DNA of 22,833 bases from a virus, in the IMG/VR virus record IMGVR_UViG_3300013094_000293, positions 1-22,833 of that record; one strand, 5' to 3'. Made by a program: the position numbers and the translations under genes. How positions within the stretch are numbered: the first letter of the stretch is position 1; each line of letters starts with the position of its first letter. The notes under the pieces were generated by a model. The model was not told the DNA's origin, did no database searches, and saw only the letters and a program-made list of their open reading frames with translations. Positions 6,165 through 15,600 of this stretch are shown here, in pieces.

Positions 6165-6836
6165 ATGCGTTATTTCGATTATTTTAATTTAATACCATAC
6201 ACAATACAAATGAGCGACGGCTCATATAGTACATTCTATGTAAAGAATATATTTGAACGTGTTAAAATGTTAGACCCTGTGGTGACAAACATAACATCAT
6301 ATTATCAATACGATATGAAAGATGGCGACACGCTTGAGAACATAGCATATAGATATTATGGAGATGTAAACAAATACTGGATTATTATTTTTACAAATAG
6401 AATACTAGATCCTTTTTATGACGTTCCATTAAAATACGAACAATTTCTATCATATATTACAGACAAGTATGGATCAGTCGCAAATGCTGAAAGCATCATA
6501 GATCATTACGAAAAACAAATTACAAAAAAGTTAACCAATACTGCTAATGGATACTATTCTTCTGAAACAACAGTAACATACTACGCTAACACAACATACT
6601 CAATAGATGGAAGCACAACATTCCCAACAATAGCTAATCCTGTTCTTCCAATATCTGGTCCATCTCCAATTACTATCGATCATAATCTAACATTATCTGA
6701 AACAATAAATCTAGTGGCTGTAAATGCATATGATACCGAAAACACATTAAATGAGAGCAGAAGACATATAAACCTCATTAAGAAAGAATATGCGTTAACA
6801 ATTGAAAACGAACTACAAAAACTATTGACACAATAA
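6165..6836 (+). CDS. 53: Baseplate wedge protein gp53
   Basis: The 223-residue protein (T4 gp53 is 196) starts with F-D-Y-F and contains the LysM-like core typical of gp53: D-G-D-T-L-E-N-I-A-Y-R-Y-Y-G-D (53-67), then Y-W-I-I-I-F-T-N-R-I-L-D-P-F-Y-D (71-86). T4 has the matching N-A-I-Y-G-N-P-Q-L-Y-W-V-L-L and N-D-N-Y-D-P-Y. gp53 attaches to completed wedges and is needed for them to join around the hub. Compared with T4, an extra Thr/Ser/Pro-rich stretch (about 124-170) precedes the final helix (about 194-221). The gene begins four bases after gp48 and ends one base before the gp27 ATG, so translation is probably coupled. Confidence 0.88.
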   Translation: MRYFDYFNLIPYTIQMSDGSYSTFYVKNIFERVKMLDPVVTNITSYYQYDMKDGDTLENIAYRYYGDVNKYWIIIFTNRILDPFYDVPLKYEQFLSYITDKYGSVANAESIIDHYEKQITKKLTNTANGYYSSETTVTYYANTTYSIDGSTTFPTIANPVLPISGPSPITIDHNLTLSETINLVAVNAYDTENTLNESRRHINLIKKEYALTIENELQKLLTQ

Positions 6837-6837
6837 T

Positions 6838-8169
6838 ATGGCTGATCCATCAATATCTTCAACTAATCCTCAAGAGAAAGGTTCATATACCGCCAGTGAC
6901 TATCAACTGAACGTGTATGTGCTAACCAGCGACGGTAATCTTTTCACAATATCCAATATAATTTTAAACTTTAATTTATATGAAAACATATTTACGCCAT
7001 ATGTGAGCGGTGATATTGAAATAGGTGATGCTCAAGATTTGCTTTTCAATTATTCTTTTAATGGAAACGAATATCTTAAAATTGTTCTTTCTAAGCCAGG
7101 AGAAAATGAGCCAGGAAATGAACCAATACAAAAATATTTTAGAATTTATAAAGTTTCAAATAGAGTTTTAAAGTCTCAGTCTTTACAGAATTATACAATA
7201 CACTTTTGTTCTGAGGAAGCCATTTTATCTACACAAACCTTAATAAGAAAATCTTATAAAGGTATGCCTGTAAGCGACATTATACAAGACATTGTAAAAA
7301 ATGTATTAAAGGCATCGCCAGATAAATTAAACGGCGGTGTTTCAAAAACAGCAGGTAATTATGACATTATTGTTCCAAGAATGCAACCCTTTGAGGCAAT
7401 AAGCTGGTTAAAGACAAGAGCATACGACACAGATAAAACTGCATACTTTTTTTATGAAAATAGATTTGGATATAATTTTTTATCATATGAAGATTTATTA
7501 AATCAGACAACATATAGAACATATGATAGATCGCCTAAAGTTGATCCTGATCCTTCTAAAGCACAAAATTCAATTTACCATATTGGTTTTGCTGAAGAAT
7601 TTGATATTATTAAAGGAAACAGATATGGAGCATTTGCCACATCTCTATTAACCTTTGATTTATTATCAAGAAGTTATAATAAAACAACATTAAGCGCTCC
7701 TCAATTGGATTTACAAAAGAACTTTCTAAACAAATACCCATTTGCAAACTTCAGTCAAAATCGTTTTAATAAAACTTTATTTGATAATGAAGAATCAATG
7801 CAAAAATTCTATTTGACAACTGATTCAGATAAAAATACTAATCCTACCTTTCCTCAGAAGTGGTTGATAAAACAAGCGATTAAATTGGCTGAGTTGAATA
7901 GTAGAAAAGTTATCATTAATATTCCTTTCGACGCATTAGTCACCGCAGGTGCAATTGTTGAATTAAATATTCCTGTGATGAGACCTCAAGATAAAAAATA
8001 TGAAAAAGATAAATTTAAAAGCGGCAGATATTTGGTTTCTTCAGTTCACCATGGGATTACTGGTGATGCTGCATCTACAACTTTAGAATTGTTAACAGAT
8101 TCTATTGGCGATCAACTTCCAAATGCTGCAATATTTTCTGGAACTTTACAAGACTTTAAGAGCTCATAA
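6838..8169 (+). CDS. 27: Baseplate central hub protein gp27
   Basis: The 443-residue protein (T4 gp27 is 391) has the expected arrangement of the hub protein, which forms a trimeric ring holding the gp5 spike: an N-terminal beta domain (about 23-130: I-I-L-N-F-N-L-Y-E-N, G-D-I-E-I-G-D-A, Y-F-R-I-Y-K-V-S), a helical linker with S-D-I-I-Q-D-I-V, then R-M-Q-P-F-E-A-I-S-W-L (181-191) and a second beta domain ending in G-R-Y-L-V-S-S-V-H-H (396-405). It lies directly upstream of gp5, its physical partner. In T4, gene 27 lies with 26, 51, 28 and 29; here it has moved into the wedge operon away from 26 and 51. Confidence 0.85.
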   Translation: MADPSISSTNPQEKGSYTASDYQLNVYVLTSDGNLFTISNIILNFNLYENIFTPYVSGDIEIGDAQDLLFNYSFNGNEYLKIVLSKPGENEPGNEPIQKYFRIYKVSNRVLKSQSLQNYTIHFCSEEAILSTQTLIRKSYKGMPVSDIIQDIVKNVLKASPDKLNGGVSKTAGNYDIIVPRMQPFEAISWLKTRAYDTDKTAYFFYENRFGYNFLSYEDLLNQTTYRTYDRSPKVDPDPSKAQNSIYHIGFAEEFDIIKGNRYGAFATSLLTFDLLSRSYNKTTLSAPQLDLQKNFLNKYPFANFSQNRFNKTLFDNEESMQKFYLTTDSDKNTNPTFPQKWLIKQAIKLAELNSRKVIINIPFDALVTAGAIVELNIPVMRPQDKKYEKDKFKSGRYLVSSVHHGITGDAASTTLELLTDSIGDQLPNAAIFSGTLQDFKSS

Positions 8170-8171
8170 TT

Positions 8172-10184
8172 ATGATGGAAAAGAATTTTGCTGGATTAGA
8201 TGGTTTTGTTTTGTGGATCGGCGTCGTAGAAAATCGTCAAGATCCACTAAAGCTTGGTCGTTGCCAAGTCAGATTTTTTGGATATCACTCAGATTCATTG
8301 GTTGATATTCCAAGCTCAGATTTACCATGGGCAGTTCCTGCTCATTCATTGAACAATCACACCTTCGCTACACCTAAAGAAACGGATGTTGTTTTTGGAT
8401 TTTTCGCAGACGGTCCAAGTAAACAATTACCTGTGATGATGGGCATTATTCCTGGAGTTGAAACTAATTCTCCAAACACAGGAGCAGGTTATCATGATCT
8501 AAGAGATCAGAACACAATTAAGCTGGCTCCAAAGTTTCCAGTCGGAAGAACATATAACACTGACGGGACTGGTGTAATTATCGCTGAAGCGAATACTGCC
8601 AATAATGAAGTATTAGAATCTTTAAGATATCCAAGAACAACAGATTTAAATGCACCATCAATTACAAGTTTAGCATACGGTGAATTATTGCCAACCGATG
8701 TAACGCAAGCTCGTATTGATGAACCTAATCCTGTAGTTGAAACGGCTGGCGGTCAGTCATGGAGAAAACCTTCTCCGACCTTCGCTCCAACATATCCGTA
8801 TAACAGCGCATATCGTTCAGAGTCGGGTCATACGCTTGAGTTTGACGATACCCCAGGGGCTGAGCGAGTTACGCTCCAGCACCGTTCTGGGACGTCCTAT
8901 GATGTAATGCCATCAGTTAGCAGAGTTGAGGAAATCGTACTCAACAATTACAAAATAGTTTTAGCTGACGATCACATTCACATTATGGGTCATGCTTATG
9001 TAACAATTGATTCTGATGCATTTATTAGAGCAAATGGTGACGTGTATCTTGAAGCTGGCAATGACATGAATATGAATGTCTCTGGCGCATTAAATTTAGC
9101 AGTTGGTGAAGAATTTAACATTAGAGCCAAATCTGTAAACTTCAATGTGGATGAAACTGCGACTATAGTTTCAGGTCAAGAAACTTATATTACAGCTGGC
9201 GGTAAAATGAACTTATACGCTGACAGTGGACTACTTGGTTCATCTGGAGGTGATATTGACTTCAATTCATCAGGTGATACCAATATTGAAGCTGGCGGAA
9301 ACGTTAATGAGATCGGAACTAAGATTAATATGAACTCTGGCGGCAGCGCTGCTGAAGCAGATAAGGGCGTCGGTACAGGGTTAATTCAGCCAGCAAGAAT
9401 GACTAAGAACGATAATCCGCAAATTACAGACGGAGCTTCACCATTTGAAGTTGCAGCGATAACTGATGATCTGAATGCATTCTCTGCGGAAGAATATGAT
9501 CAAATTAGAGCAATAAATGGATTGCCTCCAGCCTCACCTGAAGGTCCACCATTAGTTCCTCCTACAACACCTTCTGGCGGTGGAAAGATTATTTCGGCTG
9601 TTTGCGGCGACGTCAAGTATGACGAGAATTACAAAAATGTCAAGCTTTCAGAACACTTTACGTTGGCTGATTATACAGACGGCGGTAGACGTAGATTGAG
9701 CGATACGGATGTCGATACAGTAGAAAACCTATTATGTTGTGCAACCCTACACGCAAGAAACATATTAGAACCTCTATATGCTGCAGGCTATAGATTTAAA
9801 ATTAATTCGGCTTTTAGAAGAGGAAAGCGCGATCTAGACCAGAAGACTATCGCTCAACTTACCTCAATATGGCATGGTCAGTGGAGAAATTCAGACCACG
9901 ACTATGCGGCAGCAACCGACCTTGTAAATATTACATATAATGGGCAAAAATTATCCGCATACGACGCTGCAGTTGGAATGTATCAGGTCGTTGGTAACGT
10001 TGCAAGACAGTTTTTATTAGAATATGCAACATCAGGCGGCAATGGTTGGGTGCATATCGCATACAACCCTCATAACCCAAACGGCGCGAAAGCTCCGCTA
10101 CAATTCGCAACTCTGGTTAACAATAGTCCAGACCCTCAAGGCGCAAGAAACAAGTTCTTGAAGCTGAGAGACGCTCCTTGTTAA
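8172..10184 (+). CDS. 5: Baseplate hub spike gp5 with C-terminal peptidase M15-like domain
   Basis: Residues 10-97 are a gp5/VgrG-type OB-fold (F-V-L-W-I-G-V-V-E-N-R, G-R-C-Q-V-R-F-F-G, ending V-M-M-G-I-I-P-G). A linker follows, then a VgrG-like beta-helix needle (about 219-395: H-T-L-E-F-D-D-T-P-G, H-I-H-I-M-G-H, repeated short beta units). A Pro-rich linker (451-467) leads to a domain from about 473: L-S-E-H-F-T-L-A-D-Y, I-N-S-A-F-R, S-D-H (574-576), A-T-D (581-583), W-V-H (626-628). These match the peptidase M15 plan, with His576, Asp583 and His628 as zinc ligands. T4 gp5 (575 aa) instead carries a lysozyme domain between OB-fold and needle; none is seen here. The enzyme probably cuts peptidoglycan peptides during injection. 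The Gly usual between the His and Asp ligands is Ala. Two ATGs in a row (8172, 8175) leave the exact start open. Confidence 0.88.
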   Translation: MMEKNFAGLDGFVLWIGVVENRQDPLKLGRCQVRFFGYHSDSLVDIPSSDLPWAVPAHSLNNHTFATPKETDVVFGFFADGPSKQLPVMMGIIPGVETNSPNTGAGYHDLRDQNTIKLAPKFPVGRTYNTDGTGVIIAEANTANNEVLESLRYPRTTDLNAPSITSLAYGELLPTDVTQARIDEPNPVVETAGGQSWRKPSPTFAPTYPYNSAYRSESGHTLEFDDTPGAERVTLQHRSGTSYDVMPSVSRVEEIVLNNYKIVLADDHIHIMGHAYVTIDSDAFIRANGDVYLEAGNDMNMNVSGALNLAVGEEFNIRAKSVNFNVDETATIVSGQETYITAGGKMNLYADSGLLGSSGGDIDFNSSGDTNIEAGGNVNEIGTKINMNSGGSAAEADKGVGTGLIQPARMTKNDNPQITDGASPFEVAAITDDLNAFSAEEYDQIRAINGLPPASPEGPPLVPPTTPSGGGKIISAVCGDVKYDENYKNVKLSEHFTLADYTDGGRRRLSDTDVDTVENLLCCATLHARNILEPLYAAGYRFKINSAFRRGKRDLDQKTIAQLTSIWHGQWRNSDHDYAAATDLVNITYNGQKLSAYDAAVGMYQVVGNVARQFLLEYATSGGNGWVHIAYNPHNPNGAKAPLQFATLVNNSPDPQGARNKFLKLRDAPC

Positions 10185-10186
10185 CA

Positions 10187-10194
10187 AATAAATA
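10187..10194 (+). promoter_or_regulatory. Possible late promoter box before gene 25 (AATAAATA)
   Basis: Seven of eight matches to TATAAATA in the 35-base spacer between gp5 and gp25, the widest gap inside the rightward operon, 25 bases before the gp25 ATG. An AGGTAAG ribosome site follows at 10204-10210. It could provide a second late transcript for genes 25, 6, 7 and 8. Confidence 0.45.
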
Positions 10195-10219
10195 AAACAA
10201 TTAGGTAAGATATAAAAAG

Positions 10220-10636
10220 ATGCCGTCAGTAAACCAAGCTCCTCCTTCTAACATTACTAGAATCTATAGAGATTTAGAAGTAGGATTTACAACAAATCCA
10301 GTTACTGGTGACCTCAATATGGTCACTGGAACTAATTCTGTTGTTCAGGCATTAATGAACTTAGTGCAACTAAATAACTACGAAAAACCATTTCATCCAG
10401 AAATCAGTTCAAGTATTAGAAGTCTTTTATTTGAGCCTATGGATCCGATAGTGGCAAACTCCCTTAAAGTAGAATTAGTGAATCTTATAGGGAATTTTGA
10501 GCCACGTGTCACAATTATAAGTCTAGATGTGACTCCTGATTATGAAAATGACTTATTCAACGTTGTTATAGAATTTTATGTGTTAAACAACACACAACCA
10601 ATTACAATCAACGCATTCCTACAAAGAGTTAGATAA
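10220..10636 (+). CDS. 25: Baseplate wedge protein gp25
   Basis: The 138-residue protein (T4 gp25 is 132) belongs to the gp25/lysozyme-like family found in all contractile injection systems. Key signs are the D-L-E-V-G-F segment near the N-terminus, N-S-V-V-Q-A-L-M-N-L-V, the K-P-F-H-P-E-I-S-S-S-I-R turn (56-67) and the E-P-R motif (94-96). In T4 and related systems gp25 joins gp6 and gp53 in the inner baseplate and contacts the sheath, starting sheath assembly; it is not an active enzyme. The ribosome site is AGGTAAG. The stop overlaps the gp6 start (TAATG), so gp6 is probably translated by coupling. Confidence 0.92.
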   Translation: MPSVNQAPPSNITRIYRDLEVGFTTNPVTGDLNMVTGTNSVVQALMNLVQLNNYEKPFHPEISSSIRSLLFEPMDPIVANSLKVELVNLIGNFEPRVTIISLDVTPDYENDLFNVVIEFYVLNNTQPITINAFLQRVR

Positions 10637-12696
10637 TGGCTAATACAAGTCAATTACAAATCAATAATCTAGATTTTGACACAATCAAGAAAAATCTTAT
10701 AACCTATCTGCAGAGTCAGACTCAATTTCAAGATTATAATTTTGAAGGTTCATCGCTCAATATCATTTTAGATATCTTAGCATACAACACATTCTATAAT
10801 TCATTTTATATGAACATGATTGCTAATGAAATGTTTTTAGATTCTGCTATTTTAAGATCATCAGTTGTTTCGCAAGCCAAAGCTCTTGGGTATACTTCAA
10901 GATCAGCAACTGCAGCCCAGGCTTCTTTAAACGTTTCAATATTCAAATCTTCTTCTGATACCACAACAAGTTTATATCTTCCAAGATTTACGCAATTCGC
11001 AAGTCAATCAGTAAATGGTAAGTCATATTCATTCTATACTGTTGATGATACAGTTTCAGTAGCCAACAGTGGAAACACTTTCAGCTTCAGTTACATAACT
11101 GTAAAAGAAGGAACTCCAGTAATTAAACAATTCGGAGTTGACAACTCTACAAATCCAACACAAACATTTGATCTAGTGGATGCGAACATTGACACATCAA
11201 CATTGATGGTGACTGTTCAAAATTCTATTACAAATCCAACATATAATGTGTTCACTTTAGCTGAAGACGCAACACAAGTTTATGCAAATTCAAATGTATA
11301 TTTCTTAGAAGAAGGCGATAATCAAAATTATGTTATCTATTTCGGCGATGGAGTTCTTGGCGCTCAACTTCCTGATCAAAGTTTAATTACAGTAAGTTAT
11401 CTTACAACTGACAGCGATCAAGCCAATGATCTTGGAACTTTCTATCTACAGTCTGCTATTTTATCTGGAGCAACTTCATCTGTTACTGCGATTGCTCCAT
11501 CTTCAGGCGGTTCTCAACAAGAATCTATAGAAAGCATAAAATATACAGCTCCTAAATCATGGATTGCTCAAAATAGAATTGTAACAAAAAATGATTACAT
11601 TACTATGATTAATAAAAATTATCCATACTTTGATGCTGTAACAGTGTGGGGTGGAGAAGAATTAAATCCACCAGTATATGGTAAAGTATTCATTTCAGCA
11701 AAACCAAAAGGCGGTTTTGTTGTTACATCTGATCAGAAAAATTATTTAATAAACAATGTTCTTAAACCATTAAGCGTTTTAACAGTAACTGCAGATTATG
11801 TTGATGCCGATTACAACTATTTAAATTTCATATTAAATGTAAACTATGTTCCATCACAAACATCATACAGCCAACAACAATTAGCATCATTAATTGCTAA
11901 CACTGTATCAAATTACGCAAATACAAACTTAAATGCATTTAATGGATCATTCAAATATTCTAAATTCTTAACAGCTATCGATGAGACTGATCCATCTATT
12001 CAATCTTCTTCATCTTTAATCTACTTGGAGAAAAAATTATCTCCAGCTCTCAATACTGTTGCAACATATACTGTAAATTACGGTACAGCATTACATCAAG
12101 GCATCACAAACGACAGATTATACACTTCCCCATATTTTATCAGTAAAGATGCATATGGAAATGAACAGCAATGCTATATCGAAGAAACACCGTTCTCATA
12201 TGGTGGGCTTATCGATGTTTTAATTGAAAATCCAGGGTCAAAATATATCACAGCTCCAAAAATTTTAATTGAGGGTGACGGATTAGGCGCGAACGCTTAT
12301 CCAGTTCTAGTTAATGGACAAATTAATTCTGTGGTAATTGATGCAGCTGGAAACAACTACACCACAATGACTATGGTTCTAACTGGCGGCGGCGGTTCAG
12401 GCGGTTCTCTATATCCAATTATTTCTGGATCAACTGGTAAATTAAGAAGTTATTATTTTGACACCAATAATGTAAAACAAATTTTAAATCCTTCAGCTGG
12501 AACAATTGATTATCAGAAAGGAACAGTAACAATTAATAATTTGTATCCTCTTGCTATTGGTGGAACACAAGATGTGATCTCAATTTATGTTCAACCTTAT
12601 AATTATAATTTCTCATCAAACAATGAGATTATTTTGACATACGATTACACCAATCCAACAGCATTATCTACAACACTAAAACCAGTTTCAGCATAA
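10636..12696 (+). CDS. 6: Baseplate wedge protein gp6 (gpJ-like)
   Basis: The 686-residue product (T4 gp6 is 660) shows the gp6/gpJ N-terminal signature: F-D-T-I-K-K-N-L-I-T-Y-L, F-E-G-S-S-L-N-I-I-L-D-I-L-A-Y-N-T (36-52) and A-L-G-Y-T-S-R-S (83-90). It continues with Y-F-G-D-G-V-L-G (235-242), the family's I-V-T-K-N-D-Y segment (315-321) and the V-Y-G-K-V-F-I-S-A-K-P strand (347-357). gp6 dimers form the ring that ties the wedges together and change shape on contraction. At about 523-598 it carries a GxGY-type beta-repeat with a GGGGSGG turn, a module that recurs in gp7 and gp8 here. It overlaps gene 25 by one base, and gp7 begins one base after its stop. Confidence 0.92.
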   Translation: MANTSQLQINNLDFDTIKKNLITYLQSQTQFQDYNFEGSSLNIILDILAYNTFYNSFYMNMIANEMFLDSAILRSSVVSQAKALGYTSRSATAAQASLNVSIFKSSSDTTTSLYLPRFTQFASQSVNGKSYSFYTVDDTVSVANSGNTFSFSYITVKEGTPVIKQFGVDNSTNPTQTFDLVDANIDTSTLMVTVQNSITNPTYNVFTLAEDATQVYANSNVYFLEEGDNQNYVIYFGDGVLGAQLPDQSLITVSYLTTDSDQANDLGTFYLQSAILSGATSSVTAIAPSSGGSQQESIESIKYTAPKSWIAQNRIVTKNDYITMINKNYPYFDAVTVWGGEELNPPVYGKVFISAKPKGGFVVTSDQKNYLINNVLKPLSVLTVTADYVDADYNYLNFILNVNYVPSQTSYSQQQLASLIANTVSNYANTNLNAFNGSFKYSKFLTAIDETDPSIQSSSSLIYLEKKLSPALNTVATYTVNYGTALHQGITNDRLYTSPYFISKDAYGNEQQCYIEETPFSYGGLIDVLIENPGSKYITAPKILIEGDGLGANAYPVLVNGQINSVVIDAAGNNYTTMTMVLTGGGGSGGSLYPIISGSTGKLRSYYFDTNNVKQILNPSAGTIDYQKGTVTINNLYPLAIGGTQDVISIYVQPYNYNFSSNNEIILTYDYTNPTALSTTLKPVSA

Positions 12697-12697
12697 A

Positions 12698-15600
12698 ATG
12701 ACTAAAATAGCAAATGGCACTTCAGTTCTAATAGACAGTCAAGTACCTGAATTCATCACGTCAAGCGGATCGAATTTAAATGCGTTCTTGAAAGCATATT
12801 ATTCTTGGCTAGAAGATAGCCAATATACTGGAGCAAACGGTGGTGGCGTATTATACCAAACAAAAAACTTATTAAACTATAAAGATCTAGATAAAACAAC
12901 TGACGAGTTTATAAGTTATTTTGTAAACGATTTTCTTCCGTACTTTCCTCCTGAAATAGTTGCTGATGAAAGAAAACTCATCAAAGTCGCAAGACAATTT
13001 TATGCAACAAAAGGCAGTCTTAATTCTTTAATATTCTTACTAAGAGTTCTATATGGTTTAGACGCTCAAGTGTTCTATCCAAAAGAAAATATACTAAAAG
13101 TTTCAGATGGCAAATGGTATATTCCTAAAGCATTAAGACTTATTCTTTCTACGCAAAATGAGAATTTCCCTATAACTGATCTCGCCATGAGAGAAGGTAG
13201 AGGATCTGTTTCAAATGCAACTTGCATTATTGAAAATGCATATCACACCATAGATCCAATTAATGGCATACAAGTTGTAGAGATTTTTGTTTCAAACGTC
13301 AATAGAGAATTTATTCCTGAAGAAAATCTTATTATTGAGGGAACTTATTCTTCTAATAATAATCCTTTCGTTTTTGAAGAAAAGATTATAGCTGAGATTT
13401 CAGGTTTAACAATTAATCCGAAGTACCAAGGATTAAGATATCGTGGCGCAAACACAGCGAATGGATATGCAGGAGATCCTGTTGTATTTTATGGCGGTCT
13501 AGCCAATACACCATTGGCTCAAAAAGCCATCGCATTTGTGGGCAATACAAGTAATGGTTTTATTTCAGGCGTCGCATTAAATGATGGCGGATTCGGATAT
13601 ACAACCTTTCCAAATACTTCTGTAACTGTCGTTGGTGGCGGTGGAAGTGGAGCAAATGTAGTTGTTCAAACAATTAATGTTTCAGGCAATATTTTAGTCT
13701 CAAATGATTCTATAAACTTTGAAAAAAATACAACTCTAAATTCAAGCTTTTATGTAAACTTCTCTAATGCAAGTTTACTGATTGCTAATACTAATGGTCC
13801 AGGAAACACGAACACAACAATTAATTTAAAAACTCAAACTTTTAGCGCAAGCTCAGTTGATAATGCATATAAAGGGTTTTTAATAGAATATGTCAGTGGA
13901 ACTGGAGAAGGCACAGCAGCTAATATTACTGCTTATAATGGAACAACGTCAATCGCAACAATAACACCATATCCAGGTGTTGGTTCAAACACAATAGTTC
14001 CAGCTGACGGTACAACTACTGTCAGAATGTATTATGCTAATGTCAATACAGCTATTGGTCAAGCTTTTTCTTTTGAAAATGTAACTGTTGGTAGTATAAC
14101 ATCAATGAATGTTATTGATGGCGGTGGCGGATATACTGACGTCCCAACATTAAATATAGATTCTACTTATGAGACTGATTGGTCTTTAGACGAATTAGCA
14201 ATTTATCAAGAACATCCTACGCCATCTAATTTTGCAAATTATGCAGCGACAAGACAACATTTAAGAGACTTAGGTCAAATACAAAATGTAACTGTTTTAT
14301 TTGGCGGCACAGGATACGATCCAGAATACGACACGATTGTTGTTAATAGCGCATATGGTGAAGGTGCAACATTTAGTTTTGAAACAGGAGCAGGCGGTTC
14401 TATTGTCTCAGTAGATGTATTAACTTCTGGTAATGGATATATTCCACCAATAAGCACAACTACGCAATTATCTGTTGCAAATACTCTCTATATTCAAAAT
14501 TATCTTAACAATGTTTCTAATGCTGGCGTCTCACCAAATCCAAGAGGAACTGGCGCTCAGTTAGTGGCGTATGGATTAAGCGAAGGCGCTAACACAGACG
14601 TTTCTGTTGCTCAAATTGGTCAAATCTACGACTTTAATATTTACAGTAGAGGTTTTGATTATATCTCTACTCCAAATGTATCTTTAAGAGTTGTTGATGT
14701 TGGCGTTAGAACTAATGTTCAGATAAACGGATTAATTGGCGCAGGCAATACAACATCTTCAGTTAATTTAAACAGCTTAATCTTTAAACCAAGTGAAATT
14801 AATAATTTTTATGTTGGTAAAACTTTACAGATCGTAAGCGGATATGGTCATGATATGACGCCTAATAGCGCAGTAATTAATGCGTATAATGGGACATCAG
14901 GGCTGGCTTCTCTTGCGACAACTTTAGCTGTTGCGCCAACATCATTAAGCAACGTCGTTATTTTAAATTCAAACGTAGACTTTACTGTATTGGGAATGAA
15001 AGAAGGCGACTTCGTTTATCAAGGAACTGATCCAGGAAATACAACATTCTCAGGATTCTTAGATAATTTTGGTTCAGCATTCTCTTATGAATCTAATCCA
15101 TCACTATACTCTAACTCTACAGTAAGATTGTATAATTGGGCTGGAAATCCAAATACCAATAAGCCATTAATATTCTCAAATGCTAATTTATCATTTATGA
15201 TTCCAGCAACAAATGGATATAATTTCTACGGGAATGGATTAGCAAGAGCTAACGTTCAATTCTTAAATGGATTAATTATTTTCCCTGGATATTATATTAA
15301 CACTGACGGTCAAGCTAGTGCAGATCAATATCTTCAAGCTAATACCAAGTATCATAATTTCTCATATGTCGTACAAATTGAAAAATCATTAAATGAGTAT
15401 AAGAGTGCTCTTATGAATATCATTCATCCATCTGGAACTGAGATGTTAAATGATATGGTAATTCTAGATACTAAAAATAACAACACCGTATTGGGTCAAA
15501 ATTTATCAACTCAATTAATATCATCAACTGGTTCAATCTCTATAAACGCATATTCATCTAATAATCAAGTTGTAGGAACAGGAACCCACTTCACATCTAA

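Noticed and set aside
8105-8305. A 66-residue plus-strand frame spanning the gp27/gp5 junction
   Set aside because: It overlaps the ends of both genes in another frame, including the conserved gp5 OB-fold; no family resemblance.
8472-8820. A T4-lysozyme-type domain in gp5 between OB-fold and needle
   Set aside because: Residues 100-215 are a linker with many Pro, Asn and Thr and show no lysozyme catalytic pattern.
10211-10218. TATAAAAA as a promoter for gene 25
   Set aside because: It ends two bases before the ATG, so transcription would start inside the gene; the AATAAATA at 10187 is better placed.
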